NCBI GenBank assembly: GCA_965247265.1
Contig: OZ252002.1
Coordinates: 1-64,000 of the forward strand
DNA: 64,000 nt
DNA from: G965247265 sp965247265
Lineage (GTDB): Bacteria; Pseudomonadota; Gammaproteobacteria; UBA4575
Reading direction: 5' to 3'
The notes under the pieces are model-generated. The model had not been told where the DNA came from. It ran no database searches and saw only the letters and a list, made by a program, of their open reading frames with translations. The position numbers and the translations under genes were made by a program. Position 1 is the stretch's first letter. The number at the start of each line of letters is the position of its first letter. This document shows positions 36,893-45,414 of this stretch, piece by piece.

Positions 36893-37864
36893 ATGAGTAA
36901 GCTGAAGGTAATTGTCTCACGCGCATGGCCTGCAAAAGTTGAAACAACGTTAAAAGAAAATTATGACGTGCAACTCAATGAAAACGATGTCGCGATGACA
37001 AAAGATGAAATGAAAGAAGCATTAGGTAATTGCGATGCTTTTTTACCAACCGTGACAGATCCTGTTGATGCAGAAGTACTTAATGCAGAGCCATTACGTG
37101 CAAAATTTATTGGTAACTTTGGTGTAGGTTTCAATCACATTGATTTAGATGCAGCAAAAGCTCGTGGACTTACCGTAACTAATACACCGGAAGTGCTTAC
37201 AGATTGCACTGCCGATATCGCGATGACATTAATGTTAACAGTTGCGCGCCGCACAGGTGAAGGCGAACGCCATCTTCGATCAAAAGCATGGGCCGGCTGG
37301 CGACCTACACATATGTTAGGTACTAAAGTTACAGGTAAAACGTTAGGATTAATTGGCATGGGTCGTATTGCGCAAGCGATGGCAAAACGTGCGCACCACG
37401 GGTTTGGTATGAAAATTATATTTTCTGATCCCTATCCACCTCCTGAGGAGGTTATAAAAGAGTTTAATGCAACGCAATGTGATTCTATTGATGAAGTGTT
37501 GGCAAACTCTGATTTTGTATCTATTCATTGCCCGGGGGGTAAAGATACTTACCATTTATTGAACAAGGATAGCCTTGCTAAAATGAAACCGAATGCATAT
37601 TTAATTAACTCAGCTCGTGGCGATGTAATAGATAATGATGCATTAATTGATGCACTTAAAAATGGCATTATTGCGGGAGCAGGTTTAGATGTATTTGAAG
37701 GAGAACCTAATTTAGATGAGCGGTTCATTGACATTGAAAACGCAGTGCTACTGCCACATCTCGGCAGTGCATCACTTGAAACGCGTGTAGCAATGGGCAA
37801 TCGTGTGTTAGAAAATTTAGCCGCATTTGAAGCAGGACAAACACCCAAAGATAAGCTAATCTAA
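36893..37864 (+). CDS. hprA: Hydroxypyruvate / glyoxylate reductase
   Basis: HprA reduces hydroxypyruvate to D-glycerate with NAD(P)H in the serine cycle. The 323-residue D-2-hydroxyacid dehydrogenase shows GNFGVGFNHIDLDAAKARGL, the nucleotide loop LGLIGMGRIAQAMAKRA, NSARGDVIDNDAL with the catalytic arginine region, and LLPHLGSAS with the catalytic histidine near residue 280. Glyoxylate reductases share these motifs; the operon supports hydroxypyruvate as substrate. A good terminator follows, so this is the last gene of the sgaA-to-hprA run. Confidence 0.94.
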   Translation: MSKLKVIVSRAWPAKVETTLKENYDVQLNENDVAMTKDEMKEALGNCDAFLPTVTDPVDAEVLNAEPLRAKFIGNFGVGFNHIDLDAAKARGLTVTNTPEVLTDCTADIAMTLMLTVARRTGEGERHLRSKAWAGWRPTHMLGTKVTGKTLGLIGMGRIAQAMAKRAHHGFGMKIIFSDPYPPPEEVIKEFNATQCDSIDEVLANSDFVSIHCPGGKDTYHLLNKDSLAKMKPNAYLINSARGDVIDNDALIDALKNGIIAGAGLDVFEGEPNLDERFIDIENAVLLPHLGSASLETRVAMGNRVLENLAAFEAGQTPKDKLI

Positions 37865-37921
37865 GTCCGTTATGCCTCTTCGGGCATACCAAATTCGGGT
37901 GAATCACCCTATGATGAAGGG

Positions 37922-37943
37922 GCCCAACAATGGGCTTTTTTTT
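37922..37943 (+). terminator. Intrinsic terminator after hprA
   Basis: gccca, a 4-nt loop and tgggc form a short stem followed by eight T residues. Two further small hairpins (tatgcc/gggcata at 37870-37888 and gggtgaatcaccc) precede it after the hprA stop. It separates the sgaA-hprA transcript from ppc, which starts 39 bp later. Confidence 0.75.
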
Positions 37944-37981
37944 ACATTTAAGCGTTTTCATCCTATTAAGCTAGCAGCAGT

Positions 37982-40756
37982 ATGAACGACTCTTCACCAA
38001 TGTCATGGACACAACTCACTCGAATTGCCACAGGCCGAACCATTATTGACCCTGCTGCAAGTTATGAAGATGAACTGGTTGACTTGTTGTATCAGCAATT
38101 ATTAAGCGTTATCCGCACTCGACAACCGGATATCGAACCTATACTTGAAGGCAAGCGTGATATTTGCAGCGGCACTGACCAGCAAATCTTATACATTCTT
38201 GAAACATTCGGCATTTGGTTTCAATTACTTAGCATTGCCGAACAGAATGCCATGGTGCAGCAAAGGCGCCAAATAGAAAAAGAATATAGTCGAGATCGAG
38301 TACCTGGTACTTTTGCGTATACTTTTTTTACCGCAGAACAACATGGCATATCTGCTGAAGATGTTCAAAATGTTTTAAATAGTAGCTTTATTTGTCCAGT
38401 GATTACTGCGCACCCTACGGAAGCTAAACGAGTCACAGTATTAGAAATTCATCGTCGCATTTACATTCTACTCAAACAGTTAAAGTCACCAAGATGGACG
38501 CCAAGAGAGCGTGACGATTTAATTCACGAATTACGCAATGAAATTGATCTACTTTGGTTGACCGGAGAAATTCGTTTAGAGAAACCTACCGTTGCACAAG
38601 AAGTAACGTGGGGATTACATTTTTTTGTAGAGTCAATGTTTGACGGTGTGATGGAACTATATGGCGAATTAGATCGTGCATTGGAAAAAGCATACCCACA
38701 TTATGAATTTAATGTACCACCACTTTTCAGATTCGGCTCCTGGATTGGAGGGGATCGTGACGGCAATCCAAATGTTACCACCAAGGTTACCTCAGCTGCG
38801 ATCCTTGCAAATGCAAAAGCATGCTTAAAATGCTATCGCCAAAGTATATTCAAGCTTGGTGCCAAAATGAGTATTGCAAGTCACTCTGTTAATATCTCAG
38901 ATGAATTTATTCAAGCACTACAGAAAAAACTGGAATCACTTGGCGAAACCGAAACTTATGCAAAACGAAATCCGGGTGAAGTGTTCCGCCAGTATTTACG
39001 TTGCATGCTACGTAACATTGACGCAACGTTAAAAAATATAAACAACCCAAACAAATCACCGATAGCTTATCATCAAGCAAACGAGTTAGCTGCGGATTTA
39101 AAAACTCTCGAACGTGGACTGGCCGACGCCAAATGTGAGCACTTAGGTACAAGCAATGTGCGGCCGTTACGTCATATGGTCGAAACATTTGGATTTCGTA
39201 CAACAAGCTTAGACTTACGTGAAAATACAACTGTAACCAATGCAGTACTAGCAGAAATTTGGCAGGCGCTACACCAGAAAACACATCTTGATATACCCGA
39301 TTTCAGTTCAGAAGAATGGCGAGAGTGGCTATTAAACGAATTGATGCAACCCTTGCGCGTAATTCCACGCTTTAATTATCTATCTGAAAAAGCTCAAGCA
39401 ACACTTTCGATGCTTGAGCAAATTAAACATTATCAACGCAGACTAGATGAAAAAACGTTTGGCGTATTTGTATTAAGCATGACTAAATCATCTACCGATA
39501 TTCTAGGCGTCTATTTATTAGCAAAATATGTTGGATTGTTTACTGATGCAGATGGTTTAGATGCCTGCCGTATATTAGTTGTCCCATTGCTTGAAACGAT
39601 TGATGACTTAGAAAATGGGCCAAATATTTTACAAGAATTGTTAGAGCACTCCTTTATTCGACGCACCATACGAAAACATGGTGGCTCACAAGAAGTTATG
39701 GTGGGCTATTCTGATTCAAATAAAGATGGAGGATTTTTTACATCTAACTGGATCATAAGCAAAGCGCAAACTCAAATTCATGAGGAAGGGAGCAAGCATA
39801 AAATGCCTGTCTCATTTTTCCATGGGCGTGGCGGTTCAGTAAGCCGTGGTGGCGCACCCAGCGGGCGTGCAATTGCAGCACAACCTGCAGGCACAATAGA
39901 TGGTCGAATGCGTGTAACAGAGCAAGGCGAAGTCGTTTCCTACAAATATGCTAACCGCGGATTTGCAGAAGAACAGATGGAAATTCTCGCATCAAGCGTA
40001 CTTACCCATACCTTAATGTCGGGAAAAGACCCTGCTTTTAAGGCCAATGCAGAATTAGACGAAGTCATGGAAGCGCTTTCAGGTACGGCTTATGTGACTT
40101 ACCGAAAATTAATAGAATCCCCAGGACTTGTAGAATTTTATCAGCAGGCGAGTCCCGTTAAAGAACTTATATTCATGAAGATTGGTTCAAGGCCAGCACG
40201 TCGATTCGGTGCAGCAACACTTGATGATCTTCGGGCAATTCCATGGGTATTTGCATGGACACAAAATCGAATTTTAGTGCCTGGATGGTTTGGAGTAGGG
40301 AGCAGCATTGAACAACTGATTAACGTGCGCGGCGAATTAGGAAAAGAACTACTGCAAAATCTTTACGAGAAACATCCTTTGTTTAAACTAATATTAGATG
40401 GTGTAGAAAAAACCCTATTACTGGTTGACATGGAAGTCGCAGAAAAATACTCAGAATTAGTAACCGATACAGAAAATAAAGAGAAAATTTTATTTGATAT
40501 TAAATCTGAATACGACCGTACAACTGATATGATTCTAAAAGTAACTAATGAAGAACAACTGTGCGATCGATTCCCTAATTTTAAGCGGCATTTCTATAGG
40601 CGAAATGAATCACTAAACCAAGTAGGTTTAGAACAAGTTGAATTAGTTAAAAAGTTTCGCAGCGAGAATTTTGTTGGTCAAGATAAACAAGACGTGTTAA
40701 TTTCTTTACTATTATCTATTAATTGTGTTGCCTCTGGTATTGGTAGCACAGGTTAA
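37982..40756 (+). CDS. ppc: Phosphoenolpyruvate carboxylase
   Basis: Ppc fixes bicarbonate on phosphoenolpyruvate to make oxaloacetate, the carboxylation step of the serine cycle. The 924-residue protein has the catalytic histidine in ITAHPTEAKR (H144), GSWIGGDRDGNPNV, GYSDSNKDGGFFTSNW and FHGRGGSVSRGGAP near residue 613, and ends in the family's buried C-terminal glycine (IGSTG). Location between hprA and mtdA strongly suggests a dedicated C1 role. Many gammaproteobacterial methanotrophs are said to lack ppc and run only part of the cycle, so its presence is informative. mtdA starts 30 bp downstream. Confidence 0.96.
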   Translation: MNDSSPMSWTQLTRIATGRTIIDPAASYEDELVDLLYQQLLSVIRTRQPDIEPILEGKRDICSGTDQQILYILETFGIWFQLLSIAEQNAMVQQRRQIEKEYSRDRVPGTFAYTFFTAEQHGISAEDVQNVLNSSFICPVITAHPTEAKRVTVLEIHRRIYILLKQLKSPRWTPRERDDLIHELRNEIDLLWLTGEIRLEKPTVAQEVTWGLHFFVESMFDGVMELYGELDRALEKAYPHYEFNVPPLFRFGSWIGGDRDGNPNVTTKVTSAAILANAKACLKCYRQSIFKLGAKMSIASHSVNISDEFIQALQKKLESLGETETYAKRNPGEVFRQYLRCMLRNIDATLKNINNPNKSPIAYHQANELAADLKTLERGLADAKCEHLGTSNVRPLRHMVETFGFRTTSLDLRENTTVTNAVLAEIWQALHQKTHLDIPDFSSEEWREWLLNELMQPLRVIPRFNYLSEKAQATLSMLEQIKHYQRRLDEKTFGVFVLSMTKSSTDILGVYLLAKYVGLFTDADGLDACRILVVPLLETIDDLENGPNILQELLEHSFIRRTIRKHGGSQEVMVGYSDSNKDGGFFTSNWIISKAQTQIHEEGSKHKMPVSFFHGRGGSVSRGGAPSGRAIAAQPAGTIDGRMRVTEQGEVVSYKYANRGFAEEQMEILASSVLTHTLMSGKDPAFKANAELDEVMEALSGTAYVTYRKLIESPGLVEFYQQASPVKELIFMKIGSRPARRFGAATLDDLRAIPWVFAWTQNRILVPGWFGVGSSIEQLINVRGELGKELLQNLYEKHPLFKLILDGVEKTLLLVDMEVAEKYSELVTDTENKEKILFDIKSEYDRTTDMILKVTNEEQLCDRFPNFKRHFYRRNESLNQVGLEQVELVKKFRSENFVGQDKQDVLISLLLSINCVASGIGSTG

Positions 40757-40786
40757 AATATTTTACCTATAACTGTTTAATAAATT

Positions 40787-41644
40787 TTGAAAAAGCTTTT
40801 ATACCATTTTGATACAGACACAATGCCAAGTGTGTTTGACTCAGTCGTTGCTTATGATGGCGGCGCAGATCACGTAGTCCAACTTGGTGGTGTAAATGAA
40901 AGCAATTGTGGTAGTTTAGTTGAAGGAACAGTCTATACCCGCGCGCCGAAAGACAAAAATAATACTGCGATATTTGTTGGGGGCAGCGACTTAATTGCAG
41001 GTCAAAAACTTTTCAAAGCTGTACAAAGCAATTTCTTTCAAAAATTTCGCGTATCAGTAATGTTAGATAGCAATGGTTGCAATACGACTGCTGCTGCTGG
41101 CGTTGTATTACTGAACCAGGCAACTTCCATACAAGGTAAAACTGCTGTTGTGCTAGCAGGAACAGGCCCAGTTGGTCAACGCGCTGCGGTAATGCTTGCT
41201 AAAGGCGGTGCCAAGGTACGCCTTACATCACGAAAACAGTCACGCTCTGAGGAAGCATGTGACGAAATTCAAAATCGTTTTAATGTAACACTCACACCAA
41301 TGCAAGCAAGCGATCCTGAATCGACTAACATAGCGTTAGAAGACGCACAAATTATTTTCGGGACTGGCAAAGCTGATATTAAATTACTGGATGCCAATCA
41401 ATGGCAAAATCACCCCACCATTGAATGCATGGCCGATGTTAATACTTCACAGATCTTAGGTTTTGATGGCATTGACATGATGGATAAAGACACCGAACGT
41501 TTTGGAAAGAAAATATTTGGCGGAATCGGCATTGGCGCATTAAAGCTAAAACTTCATCGTGCATGTATATCAAGATTATTTACCACTAATGATCAAGTAT
41601 TAGATGCTGAGGCAATTTATAAAATTGCACAGAAAATGACCTAG
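40787..41644 (+). CDS. mtdA: NADP-dependent methylene-H4folate/H4MPT dehydrogenase MtdA
   Basis: MtdA oxidises methylene-H4folate (and methylene-H4MPT) with NADP, linking formate/formaldehyde carbon to the serine cycle. The 285-residue protein matches the methylotroph MtdA pattern: KKLLYHFDTDTMPSVFDSVV, YDGGADHV, MLDSNGCNTTAAAGV, VLAGTGPVGQRAAVMLAKG, and the C-terminal GIGIGALKLKLHRACISRLF. These blocks separate it from MtdB. No ATG fits the family N-terminus, so TTG at 40787 is the start. It is downstream of ppc by 30 bp and upstream of argE. FolD (31314) provides a second, NADP-linked route with its own cyclohydrolase; no fch gene is seen here. Confidence 0.93.
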   Translation: MKKLLYHFDTDTMPSVFDSVVAYDGGADHVVQLGGVNESNCGSLVEGTVYTRAPKDKNNTAIFVGGSDLIAGQKLFKAVQSNFFQKFRVSVMLDSNGCNTTAAAGVVLLNQATSIQGKTAVVLAGTGPVGQRAAVMLAKGGAKVRLTSRKQSRSEEACDEIQNRFNVTLTPMQASDPESTNIALEDAQIIFGTGKADIKLLDANQWQNHPTIECMADVNTSQILGFDGIDMMDKDTERFGKKIFGGIGIGALKLKLHRACISRLFTTNDQVLDAEAIYKIAQKMT

Positions 41645-41668
41645 CCCAGTAATCACTACTCTTTGAAC

Positions 41669-42814
41669 ATGCCTTCTTCTCCTAAATTGCTTGAAATGAT
41701 TGAGCAGTTAATCTCTATCCCCTCTGTAAGCAGTACACAATCGCAATTTGATACGAGCAATCAACCTGTAATTGATTGTCTCGCAAACTGGCTAAGCGAT
41801 TTTGGTTTTCAAGCTGAAATAATTTCTTCCTCTAAAGATAAATCTAATTTAATTGCATGGATAGGTGAAGGTGATGAAGGCCTAGTGTTATCAGGTCATA
41901 CCGATACGGTGAACTTCGATCAAACTGGATGGCATACAGATCCATTTAAGATAGTGCAAAAGAATGAGAAAATTTATGGGTTGGGCACTGCTGATATGAA
42001 ATCTTTTTTGGCCATTGCAACTGAAGCTGCAAAAGAATTTGCAGGCCAAAATCTGAAACAACGCCTTACTATAGTTGCCACAGCAGATGAAGAATGCACC
42101 ATGCAAGGTGCACGCACGCTTTCAAAATCATATAAAATTCTTGGCCGATATTGTGTAATTGGTGAACCAACAGATCTTACCCCTGTGCACCAACATAAAG
42201 GTGTTTTTATGGAAGCCATTACACTGCGTGGTCAAGCGGGCCATTCAAGTAATCCAAACCTGGGCAATAACGCATTAGATGGAATGCGCGAAGTATTAAA
42301 CGAGCTGAATAAATATAGAATCGAACTGGCGCAAAAATACGTTAATCATGATTTTATTGTCCCAATTCCAACCTTGAACTTAGGTCATATTCACGGTGGC
42401 GACAACCCCAATCGAATTTGCGCTGAATGCGAGCTACACATTGATATGCGACCACTACCGGGTATGCAGATCAGTACACTGCGTGATGAACTCAGAGAAC
42501 GTATTTCAACAGTCTGTTACACAAATGATTTGCAATGTGAGTTTGCAGCACTATTTGAAGGTATCCCTGCATTTAAAACACCAATTGACTCTGAAATCAT
42601 TCAGCTCACCCAGCAATACACAGGTAAATCAGCTCAATCTGTAGCATTTGGTACCGAGGGTCCCTACTTTAATTCAATGGGAATGGAAACGGTCGTGTTA
42701 GGTCCAGGTTCTATAAACCAAGCACATCAACCAAATGAGTTTCTCTCGCTTTCATCCGTTGACCCGACAATTAAATTATTGCAAAAACTGATTCATTCCA
42801 TTTGCGTGGCATGA
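41669..42814 (+). CDS. argE: Acetylornithine deacetylase
   Basis: ArgE hydrolyses N-acetylornithine to ornithine in arginine synthesis. The 381-residue M20 metallopeptidase-fold protein shows LVLSGHTDTVNFD (metal ligands), LGTADMKSFLAIA, VATADEECTMQGA, CVIGEPTDL and HRGHAGHSS-like RGQAGHSSNPNLG, with FGTEGPYFN near the C-terminus. A TTG two codons upstream is the alternative start. argA, the first enzyme of the same route, is 2.6 kb downstream, so the linear ArgA-ArgE pathway is used. Confidence 0.92.
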   Translation: MPSSPKLLEMIEQLISIPSVSSTQSQFDTSNQPVIDCLANWLSDFGFQAEIISSSKDKSNLIAWIGEGDEGLVLSGHTDTVNFDQTGWHTDPFKIVQKNEKIYGLGTADMKSFLAIATEAAKEFAGQNLKQRLTIVATADEECTMQGARTLSKSYKILGRYCVIGEPTDLTPVHQHKGVFMEAITLRGQAGHSSNPNLGNNALDGMREVLNELNKYRIELAQKYVNHDFIVPIPTLNLGHIHGGDNPNRICAECELHIDMRPLPGMQISTLRDELRERISTVCYTNDLQCEFAALFEGIPAFKTPIDSEIIQLTQQYTGKSAQSVAFGTEGPYFNSMGMETVVLGPGSINQAHQPNEFLSLSSVDPTIKLLQKLIHSICVA

Positions 42815-42842
42815 TTTACAACTATTCAATGTGTGCTATTTC

Positions 42843-42873
42843 AATTTAACGATTGATTAGCGTTAAATTTTTA
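42843..42873 (+). terminator. Candidate terminator after argE
   Basis: aatttaacg and cgttaaatt form a 9-bp AT-rich stem with a 9-nt loop, followed by further T residues, 28 bp after the argE stop. It overlaps the 3' end of the small minus-strand gene at 42846. Confidence 0.5.
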
Positions 42874-43091
42874 ATTACAAAATATTTATAAATGCCGACG
42901 GCTATACTAAGTAGCAACATTATTGGGAACGCTACAAACCAAAGAAAAATTGCTCCAACAGCGCCATATCCAGGTGATTTTCTCTCCATGTATTCGAATA
43001 TTTCATTGGCACCTATTCTTACAACACAAATTAGGCTGGCTACTACAAACGCAGATAGAATAAAAAATAATAAATTAATTACAAAATTCAC
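42846..43091 (-). CDS. Small membrane protein, unknown (tentative)
   Basis: The 81-residue frame has two strong hydrophobic helices (LLFFILSAFVVASLICVV and AIFLWFVAFPIMLLLSIAVG) joined by a charged loop with EYMERKSPGYGA. It starts with GTG and has no clear ribosome site. It is the only sizeable frame in the 398-bp gap between argE and the hydrolase gene that looks like a protein and not a shadow. I do not recognise a family, so both coding status and function remain tentative. Confidence 0.45.
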   Translation of the reverse strand: MNFVINLLFFILSAFVVASLICVVRIGANEIFEYMERKSPGYGAVGAIFLWFVAFPIMLLLSIAVGIYKYFVIKNLTLINR

Positions 43092-43212
43092 AAATACAAA
43101 TTCTATTCTCCATAACCACTATTCTCAAGCCTAAAACTACTGTAGAAATAAAATGGATTTTAAAATAGTTATAATTGCTAAGTATTACACCGCTGCATCT
43201 TAAATATTTATT

Positions 43213-43963
43213 GTGGATATAACATTTTTAAATAGCGAAGGTATTAAATTAGCAGGTATTCTCGATCGCGCTGAAAAACCTATTGCTCAAGCGATTTACT
43301 TACACTGTTTTACGTGCTCTAAAGATCACCCCTCTTCCTATCGAATATGCAAAGCACTTACCACTTTTGGTATTGAAGTTTTACGTTTTGATTTTTCTGG
43401 CTTGGGAGAAAGTGAAGGAGAGTTCTCCGATACAAATTTTTCAAGCAATATTGACGATGTTCACGCTGCCATCAAATTCTTATCTAGCAATCATACTCCT
43501 CCTCGCCTTTTAATAGGCCATAGCCTAGGTGGGATTACTGCAGCGGCTGCAGCATGCGAACTGCGGGAAATAGATGCAGTTGTCACTATCGCCGCACCTA
43601 GCCGACCTGCACATGTGTTAGATCATTTTGAAGAGCATATTCCATCCATAATCAAACACGGCTATGCAGGTGTAACAGTGTTTGAACGACCATTTAGATT
43701 AACTAAAGCGTACATTGAAGATTTAAAATCCTATAATGAACGTCACTTTACAAAAAAAACTTGATAAACCTATTTTAATATTTCATTCGCCGTATGATGA
43801 CATCGTTTCTATTGACGAAGCAGCTAGAATATTCACGGAAGCCCGACATCCTAAAAGCTTTATCTCCTTAGATAAAACAGATCATTTAATTTCTAAGAAA
43901 AAAGATGCGGACTATATTGCGGAACACATTGCATGCTGGGCAAACCGGTATGTAGTAAATTGA
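43213..43963 (+). pseudogene. Alpha/beta hydrolase with a single frameshift
   Basis: Two frames together encode one hydrolase of about 250 residues. The first (43213-43764) has IYLHCFTCSKDHPSSYR, FDFSGLGESEGEF and the nucleophile elbow IGHSLGGITA. The second (visible from about 43736 to 43963) has DKPILIFHSPYDDIVSID and LDKTDHLISKK with the catalytic acid and histidine. Between them lies a run of eight A (43751-43758). Removing one A gives an unbroken join reading FTKKLDKPILIFHSPYDD. The cause may be a true mutation, a sequencing error, or slippage at the A run that yields some full-length protein. The serine-hydrolase triad is split across the frames, so the first frame alone is not expected to be active. 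Confidence 0.8.
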
Positions 43964-44041
43964 TCATTAGAATATGATCGCTATAACTAGAAGGTATATA
44001 TTAAATTAACTTGTTGTATAGATTTAGTAACCACTAGCAAA

Positions 44042-44067
44042 AAAGCGGCATTTCTGCCGCTTTATAA
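44042..44067. terminator. Bidirectional terminator
   Basis: aaagcggca, loop tttc, tgccgcttt form a 9-bp GC-rich stem. On the plus strand it is followed by an AT-rich tail, on the minus strand by a T5 run. It lies between the convergent hydrolase gene (plus) and the exported protein gene ending at 44086 (minus) and would stop both. Confidence 0.8.
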
Positions 44068-44085
44068 TTTTAAAATACAATAAAT

Positions 44086-44472
44086 TTAATTTTGCTTTTT
44101 TCTTTTAAATCGTTCAAACCTCAACTTATAGATGTTCCCGCTAGGTTTTACATTATCTCTCACAACCAGATCATCACTTTTACTGTCTGGATCACGCGTA
44201 GACAGCATGCGAGATACCTCATCATCTTGACATGCGATGGGATCATAATCTTGTTTACGATAATCTTCTGGCGTACATGTTCTAAAGCCTGGAAATATCC
44301 TCGAATCGTAAACTGTTATTAATTCGGTCTCGACATCTCGATAATTCACCTTCGTTGCAGTAGGCGAATCCAGCACTAGCTGAGGTGTCCCAATTGAACT
44401 TGCCGGCTCTTCTGCCAAAACAATTCCGGTCGAATACGCTGCCGCCAACAATGCAATAACTACTCTATTCAT
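44086..44472 (-). CDS. Exported protein of unknown function, 128 residues
   Basis: The protein begins with a clear signal peptide (VVIALLAAAYSTGIVLA, cleavage near LAEE). The mature part is short, polar and rich in aspartate and arginine, with two cysteines (RTCTPEDY and IACQDDE) that could form a disulfide, and ends in a basic patch (RFERFKRKKQN). No known domain is recognised. GGAGGG lies 8 bp before the ATG, supporting this start over a GTG two codons upstream. It is downstream of another exported protein gene (44521) on the same strand. Confidence 0.7.
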   Translation of the reverse strand: MNRVVIALLAAAYSTGIVLAEEPASSIGTPQLVLDSPTATKVNYRDVETELITVYDSRIFPGFRTCTPEDYRKQDYDPIACQDDEVSRMLSTRDPDSKSDDLVVRDNVKPSGNIYKLRFERFKRKKQN

Positions 44473-44520
44473 AGTCACAACCCTCCATTTTCTTTGGGCT
44501 AATATTTAACCCTAAAGCCT

Positions 44521-45219
44521 CTATAACTCAGCATGCCTTCGCTTAGTTATCTCCTCATCAATAGTGGCAATTACTTGCTCTAATTCATTTATTGAATAAA
44601 TGTTCTGTACTAAATATTTATCGTGTTCAACTTGCGCATACGAATCATCTAATTTCTTGCGGTATTCCCCAATTACTGTATCTGGATTTTTAATGTCCTC
44701 AACCAGACGTTCATGAAATTCTGGGTTTTCATTAAATTTAAACATCATAGACATATATACCGCTGAGAATCTAAAATCATATGACTTATAATTATCCAAC
44801 GAATGCACATGTTGACGCGCATCACGTATATCTACATCAAACGTTCGCCGATATCCCAATAATGAGTCACGAAATTCCCCATTAATATGGTATTGATCAA
44901 TTAATTCTGGAATAACCTCTACAATTTCTAGTCGCTTATTATCATGCTCTAGTATGGTATTCAGTAGCTTTTGTTTGGCTACTTGAGGCTCATCACTGGC
45001 TTCATTAATTACCGAAAGATCTCGAACACATACAGCCTTTTCGGCCTGTAATTCTTCAAGACTCAAATTTTCGATATTTTCAGGTGCTTCATAGACAACC
45101 TCCACACGATCTAATATTGGAGACTTTTTAGTTTCTCCACCCGTATAGCCTGATTGGCACATTAACAACAGCGCCAGCAAAACAAATCCATGTGCCAAAC
45201 TATGCTGAATTTTCAGCAT
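44521..45219 (-). CDS. Exported protein of unknown function, 232 residues
   Basis: A signal peptide (HGFVLLALLLMCQSGYTGG) leads into a mature part dominated by charged helices (LSLEELQAEKAVCVRDLSVI, YRKKLDDSYAQVEHDKYLV), suggesting a helical or coiled-coil periplasmic protein. I recognise no family. AAGG precedes the ATG at 45219. The gene is 48 bp from the second exported protein gene downstream and divergent from argA, separated by 195 bp. The two are likely an operon of envelope proteins. Confidence 0.7.
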   Translation of the reverse strand: MLKIQHSLAHGFVLLALLLMCQSGYTGGETKKSPILDRVEVVYEAPENIENLSLEELQAEKAVCVRDLSVINEASDEPQVAKQKLLNTILEHDNKRLEIVEVIPELIDQYHINGEFRDSLLGYRRTFDVDIRDARQHVHSLDNYKSYDFRFSAVYMSMMFKFNENPEFHERLVEDIKNPDTVIGEYRKKLDDSYAQVEHDKYLVQNIYSINELEQVIATIDEEITKRRHAEL

Positions 45220-45414
45220 TTTAAACACCTTATTAATGAATATTGCTCACTCATTCTTATAGCATTTCCTTAGACAATTATCTCTGACATATTATAAACT
45301 TCTGGCAAAGCCTAAGATAGCAAAAGATTTAATATAATAATTTTCACTAATTCATAAACTTATCCTAAATTCGCCTAATTGTAATATACGTATAAACATT
45401 GAGAATAATTCGTA

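Noticed and set aside
38907..39284. 125-codon minus-strand frame inside ppc
   Set aside because: Shadow of a conserved gene; no coding features of its own.
40787..41644. MtdB-type dehydrogenase
   Set aside because: The MLDSNGCNTTAAAGV block and the LKLKLHRACI C-terminus are those of MtdA, not MtdB.
42892..43134. 80-codon plus-strand frame opposite the small membrane protein
   Set aside because: Low-complexity antisense composition without start context; the minus-strand frame has clear membrane helices.
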